A stretch of DNA of 64,000 nt from an uncultured Jannaschia sp. (GTDB taxonomy: Bacteria; Pseudomonadota; Alphaproteobacteria; Rhodobacterales; Rhodobacteraceae): assembly GCF_947503795.1 (NCBI RefSeq), contig NZ_CANNEZ010000001.1:1293001-1357000 (forward strand). Reading direction: 5' to 3'. Of the stretch, positions 27,849 to 37,791 are shown piece after piece. The translations under genes and the position numbers were made by a program. The stretch's first letter is position 1. Each line of letters starts with the position of its first letter. The notes under the pieces are model-generated. The model was not told the origin of the DNA. It did no database searches and saw nothing but the letters and a program-made list of their open reading frames with translations.

Positions 27849-29421
27849 ACTCCCATTCGATCGTGCCAGGGGGCTTCGACGTGACGTCGTAGGTCACGCG
27901 GTTGATGCCTGGCACCTCGTTGATGATACGGGTCGCGGTCTCGCCCAGGAACTCGTGGCTGAATGGATAGTAATCCGCCGTCATGCCGTCGACGCTGGTG
28001 ACCGCGCGGAGCGCGCAGGCGAAATCGTAGGTCCGTCCGTCGCCCATGACGCCGACCGTGCGGACCGGCAGGATCGCGACGAAGGCTTGCCAGATGTCAT
28101 CATAGAGCCCGTGGCGCCGGATCTGGTCGATATAGACCGCGTCCGCCTTCCGCAGGATCTCCAGCTTCTCGCGGGTGATCTCACCGGGGCAGCGGATGGC
28201 GAGGCCGGGGCCGGGGAAGGGGTGGCGAGCGATGAAGCTGGGTGGCAGGCCCAACTCCCGACCCAGCGCCCGGACCTCGTCCTTGAAAAGCTCGCGCAGC
28301 GGTTCGACCAGCTTCAGGCCCATCTTCTCGGGCAGGCCGCCGACATTGTGGTGGCTCTTGATCGTGACCGACGGCCCGCCCGAGAAGCTGACGCTTTCGA
28401 TCACGTCCGGGTAGAGCGTCCCCTGCGCGAGGAAGGCCGCGCCCTCGATCTCGTCGGCATACTTCTGGAACACGTCGATAAAGAGGCCGCCGATGATCTT
28501 GCGCTTCGTCTCGGGGTCGCTGACGCCGTCGAGCTTGCCCAGGAACAGCTCCTGCTCGTCGGCATGGATCAGCGGCATGTTGTAGTGGTCGCGGAACATG
28601 GTCACGACCTCCTCGGCCTCGCCCTGCCGCAGCAGGCCGTGGTCGACGAAGACGCAGGTGAGCTGGTCGCCGATCGCCTCGTGGATCAGGACCGCGGCGA
28701 CCGAACTGTCGACCCCGCCTGACAGTCCGCAGATCACCTTGGCATCGCCCACCCGCGCGCGGATCGCGGCGATCGCCTGCTCGCGGTAGCCGGCCATGGT
28801 CCAGTCGCCGTCGAACCCGGCGAGCCGCACGAAATTCTCGTAGAGCTGGGCGCCTTTGGGGGTGTGATGCACCTCGGGGTGAAACTGCACGGCGTAGAAG
28901 TGCCGCGCGGGATCGGCGGTGATCGCGTAGGGCGCATTGGGCGATGTGCCGAACACCTCGAAGCCCGGCGCCAACCGGCTGACATGGTCGCCATGGGACA
29001 TCCAGACCTGCTCGCGGCCCGTGGCCTCCAGCCCGTCGAACCAGCCGTCCAGAAGGTCGAGCTTGCCCTCGGGCGACACGTAGGCGCGCCCGAACTCGGC
29101 CGTGCCCTCACCGCGCTTCACCTCGCCGCCGAGCATCTGCTGCATCACCTGCTGGCCGTAGCAAATCCCAAGGATCGGCACGCCCAGCTCGAAGATCTCG
29201 GACGGCGGGCGGGGCGAGCCTTCATCGGGCACCGAGGCCGGGCCGCCCGACAGGATCACCGCACGCGGCGCGAAGTCGGCCAGGAACGCAGGGGTCACCG
29301 ATTGGAACGGATGGATCTCGCAATAGACGTTCAACTCGCGCAGGCGGCGGGCGATGAGTTGCGTCACCTGGCTGCCGAAATCGACGATGAGGAGGCGCTG
29401 GTGATCGGGCTGTTTGTCCAT
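27847..29421 (-). CDS. guaA: GMP synthase (glutamine-hydrolysing)
   Basis: A 524-residue bifunctional enzyme that converts XMP, glutamine and ATP to GMP in purine synthesis. The N-terminal class I amidotransferase domain has [17 protein letters not shown], the nucleophile Cys87 in [12 protein letters not shown], and the His/Glu pair in QFHPEVHHT. The ATP-pyrophosphatase P-loop is [16 protein letters not shown]. The C-terminal dimerisation domain ends [14 protein letters not shown], the universal GuaA terminus. ATG 29421 begins [15 protein letters not shown]; longer frames upstream have no support. It diverges from the MttB-family gene with 144 bases between. Confidence 0.98.
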   Translation of the reverse strand: MDKQPDHQRLLIVDFGSQVTQLIARRLRELNVYCEIHPFQSVTPAFLADFAPRAVILSGGPASVPDEGSPRPPSEIFELGVPILGICYGQQVMQQMLGGEVKRGEGTAEFGRAYVSPEGKLDLLDGWFDGLEATGREQVWMSHGDHVSRLAPGFEVFGTSPNAPYAITADPARHFYAVQFHPEVHHTPKGAQLYENFVRLAGFDGDWTMAGYREQAIAAIRARVGDAKVICGLSGGVDSSVAAVLIHEAIGDQLTCVFVDHGLLRQGEAEEVVTMFRDHYNMPLIHADEQELFLGKLDGVSDPETKRKIIGGLFIDVFQKYADEIEGAAFLAQGTLYPDVIESVSFSGGPSVTIKSHHNVGGLPEKMGLKLVEPLRELFKDEVRALGRELGLPPSFIARHPFPGPGLAIRCPGEITREKLEILRKADAVYIDQIRRHGLYDDIWQAFVAILPVRTVGVMGDGRTYDFACALRAVTSVDGMTADYYPFSHEFLGETATRIINEVPGINRVTYDVTSKPPGTIEWE

Positions 29422-29565
29422 GGGCGCGGGCTTACGCCGCGGCCTCGGGGCTGGCAAGCCGCCACACGGAGTGTCGCCTTTCGCCCTTGCGGGCCGCAAA
29501 TGCGCGGCGGCCGCGGCGGGACGCGCTGTATCTCCGGATCAGAGGCGCAGCGAAGGGGTCCGAAC

Positions 29566-31110
29566 ATGGTCGAGATGGCACGCAGGAAGCGCGGCGGCGG
29601 CGGGGCGGCTCGGCGGGCCGAGCGGACCAGCAGCAAGGTCGTGACCGCGCCGACGATCACCCGGAATATCCCCGACTATGAGCCGCTCACGGTCGAGGCG
29701 CTGGAGATCATCGAGCGCAACGCCGAGACCGTCCTCGAAGAGATTGGCGTCGCCTTTGTCGAGAACCCCGCCGCGCTCGAACGCTGGCGTGCCGCCGGGG
29801 CCGAGATTGACGGCGAGATCGTCCGCATCCCGCGCGGCCTGGCGCGAACGCTCTGTGGAACGGCGCCCTCGAGCTTCACCCAGATCGCGCGCAACCCCGA
29901 GAAGAACGTCGAGATCGGCGGCCGGAACCTCGTCCTCGCCCCCGTCTACGGACCGCCTTTCGTGCGCGACGAGTCCGGGCGGCGCTATGCGACGATGGCC
30001 GATTTCGAGAAATTCGTGAAGCTGGGGCACATGTCGCAATGGCTCCAGCATTCGGGCGGCACCGTCTGCGAGCCCACCGACATCGACGTCGACCGGCGGC
30101 ATTTCGACATGCTGATGGCGCATATGACGCTGACCGACAAACCGTTCATGGGGTCGGTGACCGAGCCCAGCCGCGCGCGCGATTCCGTCGAGATGTGCGA
30201 CATCCTCTTCGACGAGGGCGACGGCAAGGGCCTGAACGGGCGCACGGCGCTGGTCAGCCTGATCAACATCAACTCGCCCCTGACCTTCGACGGGATCATG
30301 ATGGGCGCGCTCGAGGAATACGCCGCCGCCAACCAGGCTTGCATCATCTCGCCCTTCATCGTCGGCGGGGCCATGGCGCCCGTTTCGGTTGTCGGCACGC
30401 TGACGCAGGTGCTGGCCGAGGTGATGGCCGGCGTCGCCTACGGCCAATTGGTGCGGCCCGGCTCGCCCGCGATCTTCGGGGCATTCGTGACCTCGATCGA
30501 CATGAACTCCGGCGCGCCGACCTTCGGCACCCCCGAAGCGGCGCAGATCACCTATGGCGCGGGTCAGCTCGCGCGGCGGATGGGGCTGCCATACCGGTCG
30601 GCCGGGTCCTTCTGCACCTCGAAGCTGCCCGATGCGCAGGCCGCCTACGAGACGGCGAACTCCCTCAACGCAGGTCTGCTCTCGGGTGTGAACTTCATGC
30701 TCCACGCCTGCGGCTGGCTGGAGGGCGGGCTGGTCGCCGATTTCGAGAAATTCGTGATGGATGCGGACCTTCTGGGCACGCTCCACAAGATGGCGCAGGG
30801 CATCGCCCATGACGAGGACGCGCAGGCGATGGATGCGATCCGCGAGGTCGGGCCCGGCGGGCACTACCTTGGATGCGCGCACACGCAGGCGCATTTCAAG
30901 ACGGCGTTTTGGCGGTCGAATCTCTTCGACTACAAGCCGTTCGAGACCTGGGCCGAGGAGGGTGGGCGCGACACCCGCGCCTTGGCGACGGCTCGCATCG
31001 AAAAGCTTCTGGCGGATTACGAGACGCCCGCGCTCGACCCGGAGAAACGCGACGCGCTCCGGGCCTATGTCGCGCGGCGCCACGCAGAGCTCGACGCCGA
31101 GAGGGGCTGA
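29566..31110 (+). CDS. MttB-family methyltransferase lacking pyrrolysine (MtgB type)
   Basis: A 514-residue member of the trimethylamine methyltransferase superfamily. The frame is open throughout, with no in-frame amber codon, so it belongs to the large non-pyrrolysine branch whose characterised members demethylate glycine betaine, proline betaine or carnitine to a corrinoid protein. Visible segments are ETVLEEIGVAFVENP, YGPPFVRDESGRRYATMADF, SFCTSKLPDAQAAYE and GPGGHYLGCAHTQAHF. The N-terminus has a basic Arg/Gly stretch (MARRKRGGGGAARR). ATG 29566 follows GAAGGGG by 7 bases. No corrinoid protein or reactivase gene is adjacent, so the methyl acceptor is encoded elsewhere. Confidence 0.88.
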   Translation: MVEMARRKRGGGGAARRAERTSSKVVTAPTITRNIPDYEPLTVEALEIIERNAETVLEEIGVAFVENPAALERWRAAGAEIDGEIVRIPRGLARTLCGTAPSSFTQIARNPEKNVEIGGRNLVLAPVYGPPFVRDESGRRYATMADFEKFVKLGHMSQWLQHSGGTVCEPTDIDVDRRHFDMLMAHMTLTDKPFMGSVTEPSRARDSVEMCDILFDEGDGKGLNGRTALVSLININSPLTFDGIMMGALEEYAAANQACIISPFIVGGAMAPVSVVGTLTQVLAEVMAGVAYGQLVRPGSPAIFGAFVTSIDMNSGAPTFGTPEAAQITYGAGQLARRMGLPYRSAGSFCTSKLPDAQAAYETANSLNAGLLSGVNFMLHACGWLEGGLVADFEKFVMDADLLGTLHKMAQGIAHDEDAQAMDAIREVGPGGHYLGCAHTQAHFKTAFWRSNLFDYKPFETWAEEGGRDTRALATARIEKLLADYETPALDPEKRDALRAYVARRHAELDAERG

Positions 31111-31114
31111 CCCC

Positions 31115-31402
31115 TCAGACGGGGGCGCGGCGGAAGACGCGCGCTTCGGCCAGCAGTGCCGACAGGATGTCGACATGGCGTGCGACGCTGTAATTCTTGT
31201 CCCGCGTCCGTCTGCGGCCTTCGAGCGCGGCTTCCAGCGGCAGCAGTTTTTCCAGCGCCGCGCGGGCATCGACCGGGATCGCCGCCCGCAGCATCCGCCG
31301 CAGATCGCGACGCCGCCGATAGCGGTTCGTTCCGTGCGCGGCCGCCTGAACGAGCAGTTCGGGGCGTCGGAGGTTATTGAGATCGTTGGTAATCTTGCAC
31401 AT
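31115..31402 (-). CDS. DUF6477 family protein
   Basis: A 95-residue basic protein that resembles the Rhodobacterales-restricted DUF6477 family: LNNLRRPELLVQAAAHGTNRYRRRRDLRRML, given here by its first residues only, and a C-terminal NYSVARHVDILSALLAEARVF. It is helical by composition and without membrane segments or catalytic motifs. Function unknown. It is transcribed divergently from the DUF6456 gene, whose 207-base promoter region it shares, and converges on the MttB-family gene with a 4-base gap. The family assignment is from memory of the pattern and should be treated as likely, not certain. Confidence 0.7.
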   Translation of the reverse strand: MCKITNDLNNLRRPELLVQAAAHGTNRYRRRRDLRRMLRAAIPVDARAALEKLLPLEAALEGRRRTRDKNYSVARHVDILSALLAEARVFRRAPV

Positions 31403-31521
31403 GGGTTCGCCCTGTCCACCTGAGGTTCGGTAGCGATCACCATGACCCGGTGGCCGGCGCTGTTGCGTGGCCGAGGGGGGGTGCGAACGGTGCTTTCGCG
31501 CTGTTTACAGTTTGGAAACAT

Positions 31522-31542
31522 TCGCGACAGGCGGTGTCGCGA
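31522..31542. promoter_or_regulatory. Perfect 8-bp inverted repeat TCGCGACA-N5-TGTCGCGA
   Basis: A 21-bp palindrome (arms 31522-31529 and 31535-31542) in the DUF6477/DUF6456 divergent promoter, directly abutting a CtrA-type box at 31543-31557. A further looser repeat TGTTT-N9-AAACA lies at 31502-31520. The crowding of three symmetric elements marks this as a densely regulated promoter. Confidence 0.6.
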
Positions 31543-31557
31543 TTAACGCCTTGGTAA
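31543..31557 (+). promoter_or_regulatory. CtrA-type box TTAA-N7-GTAA upstream of DUF6456
   Basis: TTAACGCCTTGGTAA matches the CtrA consensus TTAA-N7-TTAA with one mismatch, 52 bases before the DUF6456 start at 31610. The same single T-to-G deviation, on the other half-site, occurs in the box upstream of ctrA in this window. Confidence 0.55.
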
Positions 31558-31609
31558 CCAATCGGGGCCAGTCCTGACGCCGTTCTCCACAGACCTTCCG
31601 GACCCCGAA

Positions 31610-32719
31610 ATGACCGCGCCCACCGCCCCGATGACTGCTTCGTCGCATCTGCCCGAATGGGTGCCCCCGGCCGTGCATGCCTATGTCGAGCATGCCTGCC
31701 AGGGGCGCCCGCTGCGCGATGTGGCGGCCGAGCGGGGCTGCGCGGCATCGACCATCCTCAGACAAGTGCGTCGAATCGAGATCCGCCGGGATGACCCTCT
31801 CGTGGATGACATCATGGACCGCCTCGCCGACCTGCGGCGGTCTTGTTCCGAGCAGACCAAAGACCCAACGAAGGACGCCCCCACCATGTCAGCCATGCCC
31901 GATCCCGCGACCCTGATCGACGACGTGACCCTTCAGCGCGAGGCGAAACGCGTCTTGCGCCGGCTGACCGAGGCGGACGCATTTCTCGTGGTCGGCCAGG
32001 GCATGCCGCAGGCCGTCGTCCTGCGCGAGACGGGCGATGTGCCGACCCGGACGGCGACGGTGCCGCGCGGCGTGGCGCAGGCCTTCGTGCTCAAGGACTG
32101 GATCGCCTGTTTCAAGGCGGGGCGCGTGACGCGCTACCGCATCACCGAGACCGGGCGCGCGGCGCTCAAGCGGATGCTGTCGGACGGGCTGGCGGCCCGT
32201 CAGGCCGCACGCGGCATGGCCGAGGCCCCGAGCCCGTTCCTCACCCAGCACATGGAAATGGGCGAACGCGTCATCTCCGACGGGGATGGCACGCAGCCGG
32301 TTCGCGTGAACCTTGCTGAATCGCCGCTGGGGTCGCTCGCGCGGAAACGCGACCGCGACGGCAAGCCGTTCCTCGGTCTCGATCTCGTCATCGCGGGCGA
32401 GCGGCTGCGCGCCGATTTCGAGCGCGCGCAGATGGGTCCGCGCGTCGGCCAGAACTGGGAGCGGTTCCTGACCGCTTGCGGGCGCGGCCAGTTGGGGGCC
32501 GGCGATCCCGCCTCGGGGCCCGAGGATGCACGCGCGCGGGTCTCGGAGGCGCTCCGCGCGCTCGGGCCGGGGCTGGCCGATGTCGTCCTGCGGGTCTGCT
32601 GCTTTCTGGAAGGCATGGAGGCCGCGGAGAAGCGCATGGGCTGGGCCGCGCGCTCGGGGAAGATCGTCCTGCGCATCGCGCTCCAGCGGCTGAAGTCGCA
32701 TTACGACGGCCTTCGCTAG
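31610..32719 (+). CDS. DUF6456 protein with N-terminal helix-turn-helix
   Basis: A 369-residue protein in two parts. Residues 15-65 look like a helix-turn-helix (VHAYVEHACQGRPLRDVAAE, then RGCAASTILRQVRRIE), so DNA binding is likely. Residues about 205-365 form the DUF6456 domain (ESPLGSLARKRDRDGKPFLG, AGERLRADFERAQMGPRVGQNWE, ending KIVLRIALQRLKSHYDGL). The middle (100-195) has a wing-like segment (RVTRYRITETGRAALKRML). It is common in Rhodobacterales, with no known function; a regulatory role is inferred from the two DNA-binding-like regions and the complex promoter. The start codon has no clear ribosome site, and ATG 31631 is an alternative. Confidence 0.78.
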   Translation: MTAPTAPMTASSHLPEWVPPAVHAYVEHACQGRPLRDVAAERGCAASTILRQVRRIEIRRDDPLVDDIMDRLADLRRSCSEQTKDPTKDAPTMSAMPDPATLIDDVTLQREAKRVLRRLTEADAFLVVGQGMPQAVVLRETGDVPTRTATVPRGVAQAFVLKDWIACFKAGRVTRYRITETGRAALKRMLSDGLAARQAARGMAEAPSPFLTQHMEMGERVISDGDGTQPVRVNLAESPLGSLARKRDRDGKPFLGLDLVIAGERLRADFERAQMGPRVGQNWERFLTACGRGQLGAGDPASGPEDARARVSEALRALGPGLADVVLRVCCFLEGMEAAEKRMGWAARSGKIVLRIALQRLKSHYDGLR

Positions 32720-32745
32720 GGCCTTGCGCGACGCACCACAAACGA

Positions 32746-32775
32746 AAGGCGCCCCGGTTTGGACCGGGGCGCCTT
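32746..32775. terminator. 13-bp perfect hairpin between DUF6456 and gltA
   Basis: AAGGCGCCCCGGT (32746-32758) and ACCGGGGCGCCTT (32763-32775) around TTGG, lying between the convergent DUF6456 (ends 32719) and gltA (ends 32795) genes. It is a symmetric, strong bidirectional terminator candidate. Confidence 0.8.
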
Positions 32776-32794
32776 GCATCGTCATCTCGGGGCG

Positions 32795-34090
32795 TCAGCG
32801 CTGTTCGACGTCGACATAGTCGCGCTGCGTCGGACCGGTATAGAGCTGGCGCGGACGCCCGATCTTCAGGGCCGGATCGCTCAGCTGTTCCTTCCACTGC
32901 GAGATCCAGCCGACCGTGCGCGACAGAGCGAAGATCGGCGTGAACATCGAGGTCGGGAACCCCATCGCCTCGAGGATGATCCCCGAGTAGAAGTCGACGT
33001 TCGGGAAAAGCTTCTTCTCGGCGAAATACGGGTCCGCCAGCGCCTGCTTCTCCAGCTCCTTGGCGACCTGCAGGGTCGGATTGTTGTCGATCCCCAGAAG
33101 CTCGAGCACCTCGTCGGCGCTCTCCTTCATCACGGTCGCCCGCGGGTCGAAGTTCTTGTAGACCCGGTGCCCGAAGCCCATCAGGCGGAACGGGTCGTCC
33201 CGATCCTTGGCACGCGCGATGTATTCGGGAATGCGGTCGACCGTCCCGATCTCGCGCAACATCTCGAGACAGGCCTGGTTGGCGCCGCCATGGGCCGGAC
33301 CCCAGAGGCAGGCGATGCCGGCCGCGATGCAGGCGAACGGGTTCGCGCCCGACGAGGAGGCAAGGCGCACGGTCGAGGTCGAGGCGTTCTGCTCGTGATC
33401 GGCGTGGAGCGTGAAGATCCGGTCCATCGCGCGCGACAGGATCGGATCGACCTGGAAATCTTCCGCCGGCACGGAGAAGCACATGTTGAGGAAGTTCGAC
33501 GCGTAATCGAGGTTGTTGCGCGGATACACGAAAGGCTGGCCGATCGAATACTTGTACGCCATCGCCGCGATCGTGGGCATCTTGGCGATCAGCCGGATCG
33601 ACGCGACCTCGCGCTGCCAGCTGTCGGTGATGTCGGTGCTGTCGTGATAGAACGCGGACATCGCGCCGACGACGCCAACCATCGTGGCCATCGGATGCGC
33701 GTCGCGGCGGAACCCGCGGAAGAAGTTGTGCATCTGCTCGTGGATCATCGTGTGCTGCGTGACACGCGTCTCGAAATCCTCGAGCTGCGCGGCCGAGGGC
33801 AGATCCCCGTAGAGCAGAAGGTAGCAGACCTCGAGGTAATGGGACTTCTCGGCAAGCTGACCGATCGGATAGCCGCGGTGCAGCAAGACGCCTTCGTCGC
33901 CGTCGATGAAGGTAATCGCGCTTTCGCAAGCGGCGGTCGACGTGAAGCCCGGATCGTAGGTGAACACCCCCGACTGACCGTAGAGTTTGCCGATATCGAC
34001 CACGTCGGGGCCGGTCGTCCCGCTGTGGATGGGCAGGTCGTAGCTCGTGCCATCGATGTCGAGCGTCGCGGTCTTGGAGGTGTCTGCCAT
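32795..34090 (-). CDS. gltA: Citrate synthase (type II)
   Basis: A 431-residue hexameric-type citrate synthase, condensing oxaloacetate and acetyl-CoA at the entry of the TCA cycle. Catalytic residues lie in [17 protein letters not shown] (His), [15 protein letters not shown] (His) and [16 protein letters not shown] (Asp). The N-terminal beta-strand domain ([20 protein letters not shown]) is typical of Gram-negative, NADH-sensitive GltA. ATG 34090 fits the family. It lies downstream of gltX on the same strand with an 84-base gap. Confidence 0.98.
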   Translation of the reverse strand: MADTSKTATLDIDGTSYDLPIHSGTTGPDVVDIGKLYGQSGVFTYDPGFTSTAACESAITFIDGDEGVLLHRGYPIGQLAEKSHYLEVCYLLLYGDLPSAAQLEDFETRVTQHTMIHEQMHNFFRGFRRDAHPMATMVGVVGAMSAFYHDSTDITDSWQREVASIRLIAKMPTIAAMAYKYSIGQPFVYPRNNLDYASNFLNMCFSVPAEDFQVDPILSRAMDRIFTLHADHEQNASTSTVRLASSSGANPFACIAAGIACLWGPAHGGANQACLEMLREIGTVDRIPEYIARAKDRDDPFRLMGFGHRVYKNFDPRATVMKESADEVLELLGIDNNPTLQVAKELEKQALADPYFAEKKLFPNVDFYSGIILEAMGFPTSMFTPIFALSRTVGWISQWKEQLSDPALKIGRPRQLYTGPTQRDYVDVEQR

Positions 34091-34174
34091 GTCTGTCCTT
34101 CCGGGTCGGCCGCATGAACGATGCCATGCAACCTGTTGTTCAAGCGGCGCTTTCGGTGTCGCCGTGGCCTCGGT

Positions 34175-35578
34175 TCAGGATGGGTCGCTTTCGACCACGT
34201 CCGCCAGCCGTGCCAGCGTCTCGTCCCGTCCGAGGACGAGCATCATGTCGAAGACGCTGGGGGTGGCGGTGCGCCCGGCAAGGGCGGCGCGCAGCGGCGC
34301 GGCGATCTTCCCGAGACCGAGCCCGTGGGCCTGGGCCACGTCGCCCACGACACCCTCCAGCGCGTCGCGGGTCCAGCTAGCAGTTTGCAGGTGCGGCGTC
34401 AATTCCGACAGTATGCCACGGGATACCGTATCGAGCGCCTTCGTGGCCTTGTCCTCGATCTCGATGGGTCGCGCGACCAGTGCGAAATGCGCCTTCTCCA
34501 GAAGCTGGGGCAGGGTGCGCGCGCCGGTCTGGGCCACGGGCACCGCGCGCCGCAGCGCATCGCCATCGACTGGCGCGCCCCCCGTCCGCGCGAGCCAGTC
34601 CTCGGCCGCGACCGCCACCGCCTCGGGTTCCATCGCCGCGATATGCTGGCCGGACAGGTTCTCGAGCTTCTTGAGATCCAGTCGTGCGGGGGCCTTGCCG
34701 ATTCCGCCCAGGTCGAACCAGTCGCGCGCCTGCCCATCGGTGAAGAACTCGTCATCCCCGTGGCTCCAGCCTAGCCGCGCGAGGTAGTTGCGCATCGCCG
34801 CGGCCGGGTAGCCCATCTCGGCGAACTCGGTCACGCCGGTTGCACCGTGCCGCTTCGACAGCTTCTTGCCATCCGCGCCGTGGATCAGGGGGATATGCGC
34901 CCAGACCGGCTCCTCCCAGCCCATCGCGTCGTAAATCTGGATCTGGCGCGCGGCGTTGTTCAGGTGATCGTCGCCCCGGATGACATGGGTAATGCCCATA
35001 TCGTGGTCGTCCACGACGACGGCGAGCATGTAGGTCGGTGTTCCGTCCGAGCGCAGCAGCACCATGTCGTCGAGCTGGTCGTTGCGGATCGTAACGTCGC
35101 CCTGCACGGCGTCCGCGATCACCGTCGCCCCGTCGCGCGGCGCCTTCAGGCGGATCACCGATGGCGCGTCGGGGTGGTCGGCGGCGGGCACGTCGCGCCA
35201 AGGGCTCTGGAACAGGGTCGACCGACCCTCGGAGCGCGCCGCTTCGCGGAAGGCCTCGATCTCGTCTTGCGTCGAGAAGCAGCGATAGGCGCGCTCGGCC
35301 TCCAGCATCGCCTGCGCCACCTCGGCATGGCGTGCGGCCTGACCCGCCTGGCTGACGGCCTCGCCATCCCAGTCGAGCCCCAGCCAGGTCAGCCCGTCGA
35401 GGATCGCCTGTGTGGCCTCGGGCGTGGACCGCGCGGCATCGGTATCCTCGATCCGGAGGAGGAACCGCCCATCGCGCCCCCGCGCATAGAGCCAGTTGAA
35501 GAGCGCGGTCCGCGCCGTCCCGATATGCATCATGCCGGTGGGTGAGGGCGCGATGCGCGTGACGACGGGTCGATCCAT
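34175..35578 (-). CDS. gltX: Glutamyl-tRNA synthetase
   Basis: A 467-residue class I synthetase. The HIGH-type motif is [20 protein letters not shown] at residues 8-27, the KMSKS-type motif is [14 protein letters not shown] near 240, and the C-terminal anticodon-binding domain is present, separating it from GluQ at 3789. Alphaproteobacteria often carry two GltX proteins with different tRNA preferences; whether this is the Glu-tRNA(Glu) or Glu-tRNA(Gln) form cannot be said from sequence alone. ATG 35578 opens [15 protein letters not shown]. It diverges from comEC. Confidence 0.96.
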   Translation of the reverse strand: MDRPVVTRIAPSPTGMMHIGTARTALFNWLYARGRDGRFLLRIEDTDAARSTPEATQAILDGLTWLGLDWDGEAVSQAGQAARHAEVAQAMLEAERAYRCFSTQDEIEAFREAARSEGRSTLFQSPWRDVPAADHPDAPSVIRLKAPRDGATVIADAVQGDVTIRNDQLDDMVLLRSDGTPTYMLAVVVDDHDMGITHVIRGDDHLNNAARQIQIYDAMGWEEPVWAHIPLIHGADGKKLSKRHGATGVTEFAEMGYPAAAMRNYLARLGWSHGDDEFFTDGQARDWFDLGGIGKAPARLDLKKLENLSGQHIAAMEPEAVAVAAEDWLARTGGAPVDGDALRRAVPVAQTGARTLPQLLEKAHFALVARPIEIEDKATKALDTVSRGILSELTPHLQTASWTRDALEGVVGDVAQAHGLGLGKIAAPLRAALAGRTATPSVFDMMLVLGRDETLARLADVVESDPS

Positions 35579-35618
35579 GGGCGTGCCTCTGTTCGGAAAG
35601 GGTCGCGGGGCGCGGCGG

Positions 35619-35633
35619 TTAACGAATTGTAAA
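35619..35633 (+). promoter_or_regulatory. CtrA-type box TTAA-N7-TAAA upstream of comEC
   Basis: TTAACGAATTGTAAA (35619-35633, then C) matches TTAA-N7-TTAA with one mismatch, 55 bases before the comEC start. In Rhodobacter capsulatus and roseobacters, competence genes including comEC depend on CtrA, which supports the reading. Confidence 0.55.
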
Positions 35634-35688
35634 CCCGGCGCGGGCGAGGGTTGGCACGTTCTAGGCAGCCCGTCGGAGGAGGGCAAGG

Positions 35689-37752
35689 ATGCAGCCCTCG
35701 GGCACCATCGGTGGCGTCACGCGACCGGGTGCGGTCGATCGCGCCGTGCTGGCCCTGCACGACCTTCGGGGTCGCAGGCTGCCGTGGCTCGCGCTCGCGT
35801 TCGGGACGGGCATCGGCGCCTATTTCGCCTTGCCGGTCGAACCCGGTGCCGCGGCGGCCCTTGCCCTGAGCGCGGCCACCGCGATGCTCCTCGTCGTCGC
35901 GTACCTCACCCGCCACGGGATCGGGTTCCTCGCACTCTGGACCGCCGTGGCGCTCGGCGGGGTGCTGGCGGGCCAGGCGCGCACGGCCCTCGTCGCAGCA
36001 CCGGTGCTGGACTTCCGCTACTACGGCGCGGTCGAGGGCCGGATCCGGATCGTCGACCGCTCGGCTTCGGGCGCCGTTCGCCTGACGCTCGACCGCGTGC
36101 GCCTCGACGGGGTGCCCCGGCACGAGACGCCCGCGCGGGTCCGCGTGTCCCTCCATGGCGAAGGCGGCGCTGTCCCCGCCCTCGGCACATGGGTGATGAC
36201 GACGGCGCATCTGTCACCCCCGGCCGGGCCGACCGAACCCGGCGGCTTCGACTTCCAGCGGCACGCGTTCTTTCAAGGGCTCGGGGCGCTCGGCTACACG
36301 CGCCTTCCGCTCCTGCGGATCGCCCCGCCCGAGGGTGGGGCGGCCCTTGCCGTCTTGCGCGCGCGGATGGCCATCGGGACTGCCCTGCGCAATCGCCTGC
36401 CAGGCCAGCAGGGGGCCGTCGCGGCGGCGATCACCACCGGCGACCGCTCGCATCTATCCGACGAGGTGGTCGCGGACCTGCGCGCCTCGAACCTCGCGCA
36501 TCTGCTCGCCATCTCGGGTTTGCATATGGGCCTCCTCGTCGGGTTCGTCTTCTGGGCCGTGCGCGGCGGGCTGGCGCTGATCCCCCGGATCGCCCTGACC
36601 CGACCGACCAAGCAATGGGCCGCGGCCACCGCCTTGCCGTTCGCGCTGGCCTATCTGTTCCTCTCGGGCGGCACGGTCGCGACTCAGCGCGCCTTCGTGA
36701 TGGCCGCCGTCATGCTGGGCGCGGTCCTCGTGGGCCAGCGCGTCCTCTCGATCCGGAGCGTGGCCATCGCGGCGCTGCTGATCCTCGCCTGGCATCCCGA
36801 AAGCCTGATCGGCCCCGGCTTCCAGATGTCCTTCGCCGCGACCGGCGCGCTGGTCCTCGCCTTCCGCGCGCTGTCGGGCCCGGAGCGGTCGAAATGGATG
36901 ACCGGCTGGCGCGGCGTCTTCGTTTCGCTGCTCCTCTCCTCCATCGTGGCGGGGGCCGCGACCGCGCCCTTCGCCGCCTATCACTTCAACCGCATCGGAC
37001 AGTTCGGCGTGTTGGCCAACCTCCTCGCCGTGCCCGCGATGGGGTTCGCGGTAATGCCGATGCTCCTTCTCGCGCTCCTCCTCTGGCCCATCGGGCTAGA
37101 GGGGCCGCCGCTGGCCATCGCGGGGGCGGGCATCGGCTGGATTCTCGAGGTGGCGGCGCGGGTGGCGGACATGCCCGGCGCGGTGCGCACCATCGCGGCG
37201 CCCGACCCGTGGGTCCTTCCGCTTCTCGGGGTGGGCATGACGGTGATCGGATGCGCGATCGGCCGGACGCGCCTCGTGGGCGTCGCGGTCCTGATGGTCG
37301 CGGGCGCGCTCTGGCTGCAAGGGGGGCGGGCGGAGGTGCTGATCGCCGAAACCGGGCGCCTGGTGGGCATCACGGGGCCCGAGGGACGCTGGCTCGACCG
37401 CGAGAAGGGGGCCGGCTTCACCGCCGAGGCGTGGCTCGAGAATGACGGCGATCCGACGGGTCAGGCGGCGGCGGCGACGCGCGAGCGGCCCGATCTCGAA
37501 CCGCTCCCGGCGATCCATATCGCGCGCGGCAAGCGGGACCTTCCGGCCGAGCTGGATGCCTGTCGGCGGAGCAATGGGTGGCTGGTAACGCCGCTTCCCT
37601 TCGAGGGCGCGGCCGAGACCTGCCGCGTGATCGACAGCCGCCTGTTGCGGCGCACGGGGTCGATTGCGTTGACCGTCAAGGACGGGGTCGTGGTCGAAAC
37701 CCATGCACGGGCCGTCCAGGGGCGTCGCCCCTGGGTGCCCGGGACGCGATAG
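35689..37752 (+). CDS. comEC: DNA-uptake channel protein ComEC/Rec2
   Basis: A 687-residue polytopic inner-membrane protein that carries single-stranded DNA into the cytoplasm during transformation. The N-terminal region to about residue 220 has three hydrophobic segments and an OB-like DUF4131 domain. The competence domain follows, with the signature [17 protein letters not shown] near 270, ending about residue 545 after several helices. The usual C-terminal metallo-beta-lactamase domain is absent, as in other alphaproteobacterial forms. GGAGGAGGG precedes ATG 35689. Uptake of gene transfer agent DNA in relatives uses this protein. It is followed by a hairpin and convergent lexA. Confidence 0.92.
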   Translation: MQPSGTIGGVTRPGAVDRAVLALHDLRGRRLPWLALAFGTGIGAYFALPVEPGAAAALALSAATAMLLVVAYLTRHGIGFLALWTAVALGGVLAGQARTALVAAPVLDFRYYGAVEGRIRIVDRSASGAVRLTLDRVRLDGVPRHETPARVRVSLHGEGGAVPALGTWVMTTAHLSPPAGPTEPGGFDFQRHAFFQGLGALGYTRLPLLRIAPPEGGAALAVLRARMAIGTALRNRLPGQQGAVAAAITTGDRSHLSDEVVADLRASNLAHLLAISGLHMGLLVGFVFWAVRGGLALIPRIALTRPTKQWAAATALPFALAYLFLSGGTVATQRAFVMAAVMLGAVLVGQRVLSIRSVAIAALLILAWHPESLIGPGFQMSFAATGALVLAFRALSGPERSKWMTGWRGVFVSLLLSSIVAGAATAPFAAYHFNRIGQFGVLANLLAVPAMGFAVMPMLLLALLLWPIGLEGPPLAIAGAGIGWILEVAARVADMPGAVRTIAAPDPWVLPLLGVGMTVIGCAIGRTRLVGVAVLMVAGALWLQGGRAEVLIAETGRLVGITGPEGRWLDREKGAGFTAEAWLENDGDPTGQAAAATRERPDLEPLPAIHIARGKRDLPAELDACRRSNGWLVTPLPFEGAAETCRVIDSRLLRRTGSIALTVKDGVVVETHARAVQGRRPWVPGTR

Positions 37753-37778
37753 CGCCGCCGGGGCGAACCCCGACGGCG
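37753..37778. terminator. Hairpin between comEC and lexA
   Basis: CGCCG-C-CGGGG (37753-37763) and CCCCG-A-CGGCG (37768-37778) around CGAA, an 11-bp stem with one C-A mismatch. It begins right after the comEC stop and lies 13 bases from the convergent lexA stop, so it may serve both. Confidence 0.7.
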
Positions 37779-37791
37779 CATCGCCAAGTCC

